A DNA stretch of 64,000 bases from MGML01 sp034416335 (lineage in GTDB: Bacteria > Chloroflexota > Dehalococcoidia > Dehalococcoidales > UBA2162). Location of the stretch: assembly GCA_034416335.1 (NCBI GenBank), contig DAOULV010000024.1, forward strand, positions 1 to 64,000. Direction: 5' to 3'. The notes under the pieces were generated by a model, which made no database searches, was not told where the DNA came from, and saw only the letters and a program-made list of their open reading frames with translations. The translations under genes and the position numbers were made by a program. Below, one piece after another: positions 32,680 to 41,204 of the stretch; position 1 is the first letter of the stretch, and each line of letters starts with the position of its first letter.

Positions 32680-33729
32680 ATGGCGGAAAAGAAGAATCCC
32701 CGGCTGACTGAGAGCGTAAGAGGGGCAGGCTGAGCCTCGAAGATAGGTCCGGGCGACCTGGACAAAGTACTCTGCGACCTGCCGCTGCTGAGCAACCCGA
32801 ATGTCATCCGCGGTATGGAATCTCTGGACGACGCGGGAGTCTACAAACTTACCGACGAGCTGGCTATCATCCAGACCGTCGATTTCTTTACGCCCATAGT
32901 CGACGACCCGTACATGTTCGGCCAGATTGCCGTCGCCAACGCCCTCAGTGATGTTTACACGATGGGCGGTAAGCCGCTGACGGCGATGAACATCGTATGC
33001 TTCCCCATCGACAATATGGACCTGTCGATTCTCAAGCATATACTGCTCGGCGGAATCGATAAAATGAGGGAAGCCAGTGTTACGCTGGTGGGCGGGCACA
33101 GTATCAATGATAACGAGCTCAAGTACGGGCTTTCGGTCACGGGCATGGTACACCCGGATAAAATGATAACCAACTCCGGCGGCGTGAAGGGAGACAGGAT
33201 AATCCTTACCAAGCCCCTCGGAACCGGGATTATCAATACGGCTGCCAAGTCTGAAAAGGCGGATGAAAACACCATAAGGACGGTAACCGCGAGTATGGCG
33301 GCGCTGAACGATAGAGCATCCGCTCTCGCACAGGAAGCAGGGCTTCACGCCTGTACTGATGTAACCGGGTTTGGCTTCCTCGGCCATACTGCCCAGATGG
33401 TCAGAAACAGCGGGATAAGTATAGAAATAGATTCTTCGGCGGTCCCGCTTTTCCCGGACGCGGCGGAACTGGCATCGCAGGGAATGCGTCCGGCGGGACT
33501 CAACAGGAATCGGGATTTTTACTCGCCGTACGTGGAGATTTCCGATAAAGTGCCGTCCAACGTACAGGACGTGCTGTACGATCCGCAGACCTCCGGCGGA
33601 CTGCTGATTATCGTCGAACCCTCAAAAGCCGACAGTCTGGTGAAGAAGATGAAGCAGGCCGGAGTAAAAGACGCAGTCGTCATCGGTGAAGTGACCGGAG
33701 AATCGAGCGGAAAGATAACCGTAAGTTAA
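32680..33729 (+). CDS. selD: Selenophosphate synthetase SelD, itself a selenoprotein
   Basis: The 349-aa enzyme makes selenophosphate from selenide and ATP. The ATG at 32680 follows GGAGG at five bases; the frame runs through a TGA at 32731-32733 (codon 18) in the context VRGAG-Sec-ASKIGPGDL, where the family has Cys or Sec as the reactive residue, and continues to the stop at 33727. Conserved parts include the Gly-rich ATP region VGGHSINDNELKYGLSVTG, DVTGFGFLGH and the C-terminal DPQTSGGLL. A hairpin right after the TGA fits a SECIS. If TGA were a stop, only 17 residues would be made and the rest would start at an internal ATG (32815) lacking the catalytic residue. Confidence 0.92.
32734..32760 (+). 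promoter_or_regulatory. Bacterial SECIS-like element of selD
   Basis: After the TGA at 32731-32733, AGGTC (32745-32749) pairs with GACCT (32755-32759) around a CGGGC loop, 16 bases beyond the TGA, with G residues in the loop as in SelB-binding hairpins. Confidence 0.55.
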
Positions 33730-33763
33730 CCTGTTTTTACGGTAAAAGATAAATAAATAACTA

Positions 33764-33787
33764 TACGGTCGGTAGTTGCCGACCGTA
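33764..33787 (+). terminator. Hairpin after selD
   Basis: TACGGTCGG (33764-33772) pairs with CCGACCGTA (33779-33787); a short T-run (CTTT) follows six bases later. It could end the selD transcript, though it lies only 23 bases before the MFS gene. Confidence 0.45.
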
Positions 33788-33810
33788 CGGCTTTAGAAAG
33801 ATACCGGATA

Positions 33811-34992
33811 TTGGAAACTTCGAAAAACAGCCTGTTCAAAGATAGAAACCTGCTGATAGTGTTCGGGGTAACCCTGATGGCGGTACTCGGGGTAGCCAGC
33901 GTGACGCCTGCGTTCCCAACGATACAGAAGGAACTCGGGATAACACCCAACCAGGTAGGTCTGCTGATTACGTTTTTCACCCTGCCGGGAGCGCTATTGA
34001 CTCCTGTGATCGGGGTGATGGCTGACAGGTACGGCAGGAAGAAAATACTGATACCATCACTTATCCTGTTTGCCGTAGCAGGAACAGCCTGTACTTTCGT
34101 CCGGGACTTCAATCTCCTGCTCTGGATGAGGGCTCTCCAGGGTATCGGTGCCGCATCCCTTGGCTCGATAAACAGCACCATAATAGGCGACCTTTACGAC
34201 GGAAAGAGACGCGTCGAAGCGATGGGGCTGAATGCCAGCGTGCTGAGTATCGGTGTGGCTTCATACCCTTCTATCGGCGGCGCAATGGCCCTGCTGGGAT
34301 GGCATTATCCTTTCCTTCTCTCCGCCCTCGCTTTGCCGATAGGAATACTCGCCCTGATGTTTTTAAAGAACCCCGAACCCCGGACTTCACAGACCATAAA
34401 AGAATACCTCAGCGGAACATGGGGACACCTTAAAAGCCTGAAAATACTCGGGCTGTTCTCCGCCGGCATGCTTTCGTTTATTATCCTTTACGGTGCCTAT
34501 CTAACCTATTTCACAATCCTGATGGGAGAGAAGTTCAATGCATCCTCTCTTACCATCGGTATCATTATGTCGGTGGCATCGTTGAGTAATGCCGCCACCG
34601 CATCACAGCTTGGCAGAATAAACAGACGATTTTCCCTGCCGACTATCATAAAATTCTCTTTTACCGTCTATGCTATATCGATGTTTATCGTGCCTTTCGT
34701 TTCCAACCTCTGGCTCCTCCTGATACCCGCAATATTCAGCGGTATTGCCAACGGGGCAACCCTGCCAAGTATACAGACGTCGGTAGCCGAGCTAGCTCCG
34801 ATAGAGTACCGGGGAGCATTCATGTCTCTGAATAATATGATGCTGAGACTGGGACAGACCCTCGGACCGCCGCTTATAGGAATCGCCTACGTATACGGTG
34901 GAATCAACGCTACTTTTTTCACGGCATCCGCTATTTCCCTGCTGGCACCGATTACGGCTATTGTGTTCGGCATGATAAGGAAAAACCGGTAA
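33811..34992 (+). CDS. MFS transporter
   Basis: The 393-aa membrane protein has twelve predicted helices in two bundles with the MFS signature between helices 2 and 3 (GVMADRYGRKKI, residues about 68-79) and PSIQTSVAELAPIEYRGAF in the second half. The family is of the drug:H+ antiporter type, but substrate is unknown. The start is a TTG at 33811 with no strong ribosome site. It sits between selD and the thi4 gene, and direct functional ties are not evident. Confidence 0.85.
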   Translation: METSKNSLFKDRNLLIVFGVTLMAVLGVASVTPAFPTIQKELGITPNQVGLLITFFTLPGALLTPVIGVMADRYGRKKILIPSLILFAVAGTACTFVRDFNLLLWMRALQGIGAASLGSINSTIIGDLYDGKRRVEAMGLNASVLSIGVASYPSIGGAMALLGWHYPFLLSALALPIGILALMFLKNPEPRTSQTIKEYLSGTWGHLKSLKILGLFSAGMLSFIILYGAYLTYFTILMGEKFNASSLTIGIIMSVASLSNAATASQLGRINRRFSLPTIIKFSFTVYAISMFIVPFVSNLWLLLIPAIFSGIANGATLPSIQTSVAELAPIEYRGAFMSLNNMMLRLGQTLGPPLIGIAYVYGGINATFFTASAISLLAPITAIVFGMIRKNR

Positions 34993-35098
34993 GAATATAA
35001 ACCTGATTCCAGTAGTTGACCGAACTGGTCGATTATAGCAATCCGGATTCTGTTATGATATTCTAATACTATCAACGGGATATATATGAGGAGGCTAC

Positions 35099-35884
35099 AT
35101 GCAGCTCGATGATGTAATCATATCAAGGGCGATAACGGAGACCTTTATTAAAGATTTTACCGACGCCATGGATGTAGATGTTGCTGTAGTCGGCGCCGGA
35201 CCGGCGGGAATGACGGCAGCCTACTACCTGGCTAAAAGCGGTGTGAAAACCGTGCTGTTCGAGAGACAGCTTAAGGTCGGCGGAGGTATGCCCGGCGGCG
35301 GAATGATGTTCAATCACATCGTGGTCCAGAAAGAAGGTAAAAAGCTGCTAGATGAATTCGGTGTCGCCACCAGGGAATATGAAAAAGGGTATTATACGGC
35401 AGATTCCGTTGAAGCTACAGCCGTTATCTGTTCGAAAGCAATAAAGGCCGGAACCAAGATTTTCAATCTGATAAGCGTGGAAGACGTGATGATAAGAGAA
35501 GAAGACAGGGTGACCGGCCTGGTATTGAACTGGAGCGCTACTACAATCGCAAAACTGCATGTCGATCCTCTTTCCATCCGGGCTAAGGTGGTAATCGACT
35601 CGACCGGACACGCCTGTGAGGTGTGCCACATCGTCGTTAACAAGATAGGTCCGAAACTCCGTACGCCGAGTGGCCGGGTCGAGGGTGAAAAGCCGATGTG
35701 GGCGGACGTGGCGGAAAGCATGATAATGGACAATACGAAGGAAGTATACCCCGGGCTGATAGTAGCCGGTATGGCGGCAAATGCTGTCAGCGGCACACAC
35801 CGGATGGGACCTATTTTCGGCGGAATGCTGGTTTCAGGCAAGAGAGCGGCGGAAATTGCGCAGGAAATCCTGGCAGGCAAATAG
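35099..35884 (+). CDS. thi4: Thi4-type thiazole synthase
   Basis: The 261-aa enzyme makes the thiamin thiazole (ADT) from NAD, glycine and sulfide. It has the FAD/NAD-binding VVGAGPAGMTAAYYLAKSG (about 30-48), the GGGMPGGGMMFN substrate loop and a C-terminal GMAANAVSGTHRMGPIFGGM. At the place of the yeast suicide Cys it has His (KLHVDPLS), the residue of the catalytic, sulfide-dependent archaeal Thi4 enzymes. It opens a run of five sulfur-handling genes (to 39134), with mnmA 26 bases downstream. Confidence 0.9.
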   Translation: MQLDDVIISRAITETFIKDFTDAMDVDVAVVGAGPAGMTAAYYLAKSGVKTVLFERQLKVGGGMPGGGMMFNHIVVQKEGKKLLDEFGVATREYEKGYYTADSVEATAVICSKAIKAGTKIFNLISVEDVMIREEDRVTGLVLNWSATTIAKLHVDPLSIRAKVVIDSTGHACEVCHIVVNKIGPKLRTPSGRVEGEKPMWADVAESMIMDNTKEVYPGLIVAGMAANAVSGTHRMGPIFGGMLVSGKRAAEIAQEILAGK

Positions 35885-35910
35885 CCGGTTTCACTCTGTA
35901 GACAGGAACT

Positions 35911-36996
35911 ATGAATAAAAAACGCGCAGCGGTGGCAATGAGCGGGGGTGTCGACTCTTCTGTTGCCGCCGCTCTTCTTAAGGAAAAAGGATTCGAGGTA
36001 ACCGGCGTAACAATGAAAGTCTGGGATGGTGAAGAAACTCCCGAAGTACAGATACGAGATTCATGTTACGGTCCCGGTGAAGCGGAAAATATAGAAAACA
36101 TTCGTAAGGTGACCGATACCCTCGGCATTCCCTTTCATGTTATCGACCTGAGAGATGAATTCTGTAAGGAAGTGCTGGAATATTTCAAAGCCGAGTACCT
36201 GTCAGGCAGAACACCGAATCCATGCCTGAGGTGCAATACCAGGATAAAGTTCGAAGCCCTGGTTAAGAAGGCTGAGGAAAGTGGAATCGAATTCGACTAT
36301 TTTGCTTCAGGACACTACAGCAGAGTAGAATATAATAAAGAGATTGACCGCTATCTGCTGAAAAAGGGGAAAGATAAAAGCAAAGACCAGTCTTATTTCC
36401 TTGCTTTCCTGACCCAGCACCAGCTCAGCCGGGCTCTTTTCCCGGTCGGAGAATATACCAAGCAGGAAGTAAGAGACCTGGCCCGGAATTACGGGTTGAG
36501 TGTAACGGAAAAAGAGGAAAGCCAGGACTTTATCGCCGCCGGATACCAGTCGATTATTAAAGAAATGCCTCCCGGTGAGATAAAGGACGGAGAGGGAATT
36601 GTTCTCGGTGAACACCGGGGAATTCCGAACTATACTATCGGACAGCGAAAAGGACTGGGAATATCTACCCGGGAGCCTCTATACGTAACGGATATAGACG
36701 CTGACACCAATGTCATTACGGTGGGACCAAAGGAAGACATCTATAACGATGAACTGGTTGCAGCGGGCTTTAACTGGATTGCTGTTGACAAACCGGAAAG
36801 TGAGATGGAGGTTAAGGCAAAAATAAGATCGTCGCAGGAGGAAACGGAAGCGACTCTTATCCCGATTAATAGTGACAGGATTAAAGTAAAATTCAGAGAA
36901 CCACAGATGGCAATAACCCCCGGTCAGGCGGTCGTATTCTATAACGACGACATTGTCTTGGGAGGGGGAACGATAGAGAGGAGCGGCGGAGATTAA
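35911..36996 (+). CDS. mnmA: tRNA-specific 2-thiouridylase MnmA
   Basis: The 361-aa PP-loop enzyme adds sulfur to U34 of tRNA. The ATP motif SGGVDSS (11-17) and the C-terminal beta domain (from about 255) are typical. The usual DxxC is CLRC here (C105, C108) and the second catalytic Cys, normally in SQ-x-x-CFI, is missing (SQDFIAAG at 204-211). A further Cys lies in SCYG (52). This pattern may indicate the Fe-S-dependent version. The next gene starts two bases after its stop, and the genes around it handle sulfur. Confidence 0.88.
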   Translation: MNKKRAAVAMSGGVDSSVAAALLKEKGFEVTGVTMKVWDGEETPEVQIRDSCYGPGEAENIENIRKVTDTLGIPFHVIDLRDEFCKEVLEYFKAEYLSGRTPNPCLRCNTRIKFEALVKKAEESGIEFDYFASGHYSRVEYNKEIDRYLLKKGKDKSKDQSYFLAFLTQHQLSRALFPVGEYTKQEVRDLARNYGLSVTEKEESQDFIAAGYQSIIKEMPPGEIKDGEGIVLGEHRGIPNYTIGQRKGLGISTREPLYVTDIDADTNVITVGPKEDIYNDELVAAGFNWIAVDKPESEMEVKAKIRSSQEETEATLIPINSDRIKVKFREPQMAITPGQAVVFYNDDIVLGGGTIERSGGD

Positions 36997-36997
36997 A

Positions 36998-37432
36998 ATG
37001 GCAAAGATACTGGCAGTATGCAAAAGCAGGCAAAAGGGTACGAAGAAAAATGATGTCAAGGAAGGTGTATTCCTCGTGGACTACGGTATGGAGGATGACG
37101 CACACGCCGACTCAACCAGTCACCGCCAGGTAAGCCTGATGGCTATCGAGAGTATCAAGAAAATGCAAGACCTCGGGCTGGATGTGGGCCCTGGCGATTT
37201 CGCGGAAAACCTGACCGTTGAAGGTATGGACATGGTATCCCTGCCCATAGGTACGGAGGTCGCGGTAGGAGACGAAGTCAGGCTGGAGATAACGCAGATA
37301 GGCAAGGAATGCCATACCAAGTGCGCTATCTACCGCCAGGTCGGGCAATGTATAATGCCCGAAGAAGGAGTTTTTACAAGAGTTATACAGGGTGGAAAGA
37401 TAAAAACGGGAGACGAGATTAAGGTAGTATAG
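36998..37432 (+). CDS. MOSC domain protein
   Basis: The 144-aa single MOSC domain has the family's GPGDFAENLTVEG motif and a conserved-type Cys in GKECHTKCAI. MOSC proteins bind molybdenum cofactor or carry sulfur to it. It is flanked by mnmA and fdhD without gaps, so it is likely to act in molybdenum cofactor maturation for the formate dehydrogenase. Confidence 0.88.
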   Translation: MAKILAVCKSRQKGTKKNDVKEGVFLVDYGMEDDAHADSTSHRQVSLMAIESIKKMQDLGLDVGPGDFAENLTVEGMDMVSLPIGTEVAVGDEVRLEITQIGKECHTKCAIYRQVGQCIMPEEGVFTRVIQGGKIKTGDEIKVV

Positions 37433-38230
37433 ATGGGTTCCGAGACAGAAAAGATTCAAATATTACGCCTCACGGAAGAAAGCCGGGAGAGTATCGAAGA
37501 TACCATAGTCAGGGAATCTCCGATTACCATTATGCTGAATAACGAGGAACTGGTGACGATGCTCTGTTCGCCCGAAAATTTCGATTACCTCGCAGTCGGA
37601 TTCCTTTTTTCGGAAGGTATTCTCGAATTAAAAGATGAAATAAAGAACGTACTGGTGGATGAAAACAGAGGTATAGTACGGGTCAGCACAAAGGAAGATA
37701 AAGACTACAACAACGAGTTCCTTTTCAAGAGAATGATTACCTCCGGCTGCGGCAGAGGTGCTTCTTTCTACAGGGCGACCGACGCTGAAAACCGCGAGCA
37801 GATAAAGTCCGGTACAAAGATATCCACGGGAGAAGTACTTTCCCTTATGAAGGAATTCCAGCATAAATCGGAAGTTTTCAGAGAAACAGGCGGCGTCCAC
37901 AGCGCCGCCCTTTGCGATACGAAGAACATCCTGATATTCCGGGAGGATATCGGCAGGCATAATGCCATCGATAAGATATTCGGCGAATGTGTAATGGAGG
38001 ATATCCCCACCGAAGGACGGGTGGTGGTTACCAGCGGCAGAGTTTCATCGGAGATACTGCTGAAGGTTTCGAGGAGAAATATCCCTATTATCATCTCCAA
38101 ATCAGCTCCCACCAACCTGGGAGTCCGGCTCGCCAGCGAACTCGGTATGACACTGCTTGGATTCGCCAGGGGAAAACGGGTAAATGTCTACACCAACGAC
38201 TGGAGGATAACCGATGATGGAAGCCGGTAA
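37433..38230 (+). CDS. fdhD: FdhD, sulfurtransferase for formate dehydrogenase maturation
   Basis: The 265-aa cytoplasmic protein transfers sulfur from a cysteine desulfurase to the molybdenum cofactor before insertion into FdhA. It shows EELVTMLCSPENFDYLAVGFL, SGCGRG (one Cys of the CxxC-type loop is Gly here), GGVHSAAL, EDIGRHNAIDK and SGRVSSEI(L)LK, all FdhD landmarks. It overlaps nadA by 17 bases. The position 33 kb from fdhA but in the same region completes the formate dehydrogenase toolkit. Confidence 0.93.
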   Translation: MGSETEKIQILRLTEESRESIEDTIVRESPITIMLNNEELVTMLCSPENFDYLAVGFLFSEGILELKDEIKNVLVDENRGIVRVSTKEDKDYNNEFLFKRMITSGCGRGASFYRATDAENREQIKSGTKISTGEVLSLMKEFQHKSEVFRETGGVHSAALCDTKNILIFREDIGRHNAIDKIFGECVMEDIPTEGRVVVTSGRVSSEILLKVSRRNIPIIISKSAPTNLGVRLASELGMTLLGFARGKRVNVYTNDWRITDDGSR

Positions 38231-39134
38231 TCCGGGAATCATTGAGAAAATACAGAAGCTGAAAAAGGATAGAAACGCGCTTCTCCTGGTACATAATTAC
38301 CAGCTCGGTGAGGTACAGGACATAGCCGATTTCTCCGGAGATTCGCTGGAATTAAGCAGGAAAGCGGCGGCCAGCGATGCCGATGTAATCGTCTTCTGCG
38401 GAGTCCATTTTATGGCTGAAACGGCCGCCATACTCAATCCGGACAGGACGGTACTCCTTCCGGATTTACACTCAGGCTGCCCGATGGCGGATATGATAAC
38501 CGCCGAGCAGTTAAGAGAACTGAAAAAACAGCACCCGACGGCAAAGGTTATCTGTTACGTGAATTCAACCGCCGAGGTAAAAGCCGAATCGGATATATGC
38601 TGTACCTCAGCTAACGCAGTTAAAATAGTCGAAACGCTCAAGGAAGCCGAAGAAATCATTTTCGTCCCCGACCAGTACCTGGGAAGCTATGCCGCCGAAC
38701 AGGCCGGACGAGAGATGATTCTCTGGCCCGGATACTGCCCTACCCACGCCAGGATATTACCCAGTGATATACAGAAGAGAAAAGAGGAGCACCCGAACGC
38801 TGTTGTAATAGTGCACCCCGAGTGCAAAGTAGAAACAAAAGCCCTTGCCGACGCAATACTGAGTACCGGACAGATGGTAAAATACGCCCGGGAGACAGAT
38901 GCCAGAGAGATAATTGTCGGAACTGAAATCGGATTACTGCACCGTCTCCGCAAAGAAAATCCCGGGAAGACCTTCATCCCGGTTACCGAACAGGCAGTCT
39001 GTCCCCGAATGAAACTCATTACGCTTGAAACCGTGTTATGGTCGCTTGAGAATATGAAGAACCGTGTCGAGGTACCGAAAGAAATCCGGATAAAAGCGAA
39101 GAATGCGGTAGACAGAATGCTGGAGGTCCGGTAA
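38214..39134 (+). CDS. nadA: Quinolinate synthase NadA
   Basis: The 306-aa [4Fe-4S] enzyme condenses iminoaspartate and dihydroxyacetone phosphate to quinolinate for NAD. It carries the typical HNYQ, FCGVHFMAETA, DLHSGCPMAD (first cluster Cys), PGYCPTHAR (second) and EQAVCPRM (third) motifs. GGAGG lies seven bases before the ATG; it may start at 38214 or 38217. Overlap with fdhD implies coupling. No nadB or nadC is nearby. Confidence 0.94.
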   Translation: MMEAGNPGIIEKIQKLKKDRNALLLVHNYQLGEVQDIADFSGDSLELSRKAAASDADVIVFCGVHFMAETAAILNPDRTVLLPDLHSGCPMADMITAEQLRELKKQHPTAKVICYVNSTAEVKAESDICCTSANAVKIVETLKEAEEIIFVPDQYLGSYAAEQAGREMILWPGYCPTHARILPSDIQKRKEEHPNAVVIVHPECKVETKALADAILSTGQMVKYARETDAREIIVGTEIGLLHRLRKENPGKTFIPVTEQAVCPRMKLITLETVLWSLENMKNRVEVPKEIRIKAKNAVDRMLEVR

Positions 39135-39159
39135 TTTAAATTCTGTAGAAGGCTGGCAA

Positions 39160-39957
39160 CTAACCTCCCACTTCCTTGAGCTGATACCTGAGTTTTCCCG
39201 CCGGAGCGTTAATCTCTACCATTTCACCCGGTTGTTTACCGATAACGGCTTTGCCTATGGGAGAAACGCTTGAAATTCTACCGGCGGCAGGGTCAGCTTC
39301 CCTGGGGCCGACCAGCGTGTAACGTATTTCAGTCCCTTTTTCAGCATCGGCCAGGACGAACGTCTTACCGATATCAACTCCCTGAGATGCTTTTTTAGTA
39401 TCTACTATCACGGCGGCTTTCAGGGTCGCTTCTATCTCGATAATACGGCCTTCCAACATACCACGTTTTTCTCTGGCGGCATGGAGAGGTGCGTTTTCAC
39501 GAAAATCCTTATCCGCTGCCGCTTTCGTCATTTCCTCGATAGCTTCCTGCCGCTGCTCTTTGAGTGACTCAAGCTCAGTCTGGAGCTTCTCGTACCCTTC
39601 TTTAGTAACGGATATGGGTTCATAGGTTTCCTTTCTAACAGCCGGTGCAGCTCTGGTTTTTCCCTTCTTGGCTTTAAGATGAGTCCCCAGGTTGGTTTTG
39701 GTCCATCCTTTCTTCCTGGCGTAACTGAGGAAAGTCCTCACCAGTGCCAGTTTTTCGGCATGATTTGCGTCCGAGCGTGATGCATGTTCGGCATAGTTAT
39801 CGATTTCCGAAGGATTCAGGCTGTCAATAACTTTATCTCGACCGAACCAGCGTATAAACTTGTAAATTTCCTGTTGACTCGCCCCTCTGTTTTCAGCTTT
39901 AAGACTCGCCAGAAAAATACTGGCAGCTTCACCGAGGTTAGGGCTCCGGTCGTTCAT
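39160..39957 (-). CDS. greA: GreA-type transcript cleavage factor with N-terminal integrase-like domain
   Basis: The 265-aa fusion has residues 117-185 as the GreA coiled coil with the acidic tip DFRENAPLHAAREKRG (D151 and E154 match the cleavage-promoting Asp and Glu), and 190-265 as the FKBP-like Gre domain (VSPIGKAVIGKQPG). Residues 1-95 (LASLKAENRGASQQEIYKFI...) resemble the SAM-like core-binding domain of tyrosine recombinases; a basic linker (KAKKGKTRAAPAVRK) joins the parts. GreA alone is usually about 158 aa. The extra domain may bring DNA binding. It lies at the end of the minus-strand run from thiC. Confidence 0.86.
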   Translation of the reverse strand: MNDRSPNLGEAASIFLASLKAENRGASQQEIYKFIRWFGRDKVIDSLNPSEIDNYAEHASRSDANHAEKLALVRTFLSYARKKGWTKTNLGTHLKAKKGKTRAAPAVRKETYEPISVTKEGYEKLQTELESLKEQRQEAIEEMTKAAADKDFRENAPLHAAREKRGMLEGRIIEIEATLKAAVIVDTKKASQGVDIGKTFVLADAEKGTEIRYTLVGPREADPAAGRISSVSPIGKAVIGKQPGEMVEINAPAGKLRYQLKEVGG

Positions 39958-39983
39958 TCAAATACCTCCGGAAATATAAATAT

Positions 39984-41171
39984 TTAATTTCTCTTTCCTG
40001 ACGGAAAAGGAATCTTCATGGCTTTTAGAGTTTTTATTAGAGCTTCGTGTCCTATAAGCTTGAGTATAACGAATCCGTGTGAATCGAACCTGATATCGTT
40101 ATTTTCAAGGAGCGTCTTATCGATACCGCTGGATAATATTATGTCAAATATATTTTCGATACGGTCGTCACTCAACCGCTCAAAGAATTTACGGCCCCAG
40201 TGACCGAGCTTGATTTCGCGTCCCAGTGTCTGCTTCCACTGCCTGTCATATGAAGCCAGACCTTCAGCAGTCAGATTATCACTTTCCAGTGCCCGATGCA
40301 AATTATCCGCGGCAATATCGGCACACATCATGCCGTAGTATACGCCGCCGCCTGTAGCTGGTTTTACCTGACCGGCTGCACTTCCCGCCGCAAGTATCCG
40401 GTCCGTACTCGTCCGGGTTAAGGTGTTCAGGGCAACTCCGGCAAATCTGATATTAGGTTCACCCGGGCGGATTTTACCCTGCCCGGTTAGGGCCGACAGC
40501 AGTTTTGTCATATAGTAATTCGTTCGGCTGCGCGATATCAGACCTACCAGTGCCCGGCCCGGCACGGTAGGTACCAGCCAGGCAAAAAAACCGGGAGCGA
40601 TGCTTCTGCCGGTATATACTTCGACTTCATCAATTCCGGCGGTTTCCACTTCCGCCTGTACTCCCATCGCGAAATCACCGACTTTTTTCAGACCCGCCTG
40701 TTCGGTAAGGACAGAACCGAATCCGGCGGCAATAATCGCAGCCCGGGCTTCGAGTAACTTCTTTTTCGATTTCCCGTCTCCTGTCTCGATAACCACCCTG
40801 TCCGGTTTCTTTTCGATATTATGAACGCGTCTCTCAAGAAAATATTCGGCGCCCTTTTTCATTGCCTGTCCGGCGAGATAGACATTGAGAGCAGCGCGGT
40901 CGATGATATATGCCTGGGTTTCTTCCCGTTTGACGTGAAGAATTTTTCCCGAGGGGGAATATATACTGGCGCTGTTTGCTTCCCTGAAAATTACGTCACC
41001 TGGTATGCCGAACTCTCTGACACATTCGGCACTGACAATGCCGGTACAGCAGACAGGCTCTCTCAGGTCTGCTTTCTTTTCAAGGACCGCGATCCTGTGT
41101 CCTTTTTCGGCTAATTCAAACGCTGCCCTGCTTCCGACGGGTCCGGCGCCTATTATCACTGCATCGTACAA
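39984..41171 (-). CDS. Geranylgeranyl reductase-family flavoprotein
   Basis: The 395-aa FAD enzyme shows the N-terminal IIGAGPVGSRAAFELAEKG (GxGxxG), a PVCCTGIVS substrate-site loop typical of geranylgeranyl reductases, a central GRALVGLISRSR region and GSAAGQVKPATGGGVYYGM (FAD closing motif). The family reduces isoprenoid chains of lipids, quinones or chlorophyll. In a Chloroflexota-type cell a menaquinone or lipid substrate is plausible. It follows a DUF457 gene by 33 bases. Confidence 0.85.
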   Translation of the reverse strand: MYDAVIIGAGPVGSRAAFELAEKGHRIAVLEKKADLREPVCCTGIVSAECVREFGIPGDVIFREANSASIYSPSGKILHVKREETQAYIIDRAALNVYLAGQAMKKGAEYFLERRVHNIEKKPDRVVIETGDGKSKKKLLEARAAIIAAGFGSVLTEQAGLKKVGDFAMGVQAEVETAGIDEVEVYTGRSIAPGFFAWLVPTVPGRALVGLISRSRTNYYMTKLLSALTGQGKIRPGEPNIRFAGVALNTLTRTSTDRILAAGSAAGQVKPATGGGVYYGMMCADIAADNLHRALESDNLTAEGLASYDRQWKQTLGREIKLGHWGRKFFERLSDDRIENIFDIILSSGIDKTLLENNDIRFDSHGFVILKLIGHEALIKTLKAMKIPFPSGKRN

Positions 41172-41204
41172 CTGGAATCTCCCTCGACCTAATGCCGTCC
41201 GGCT

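Noticed and set aside
32566..33387. 273-codon minus-strand ORF
   Set aside because: It overlaps selD in the opposite frame.
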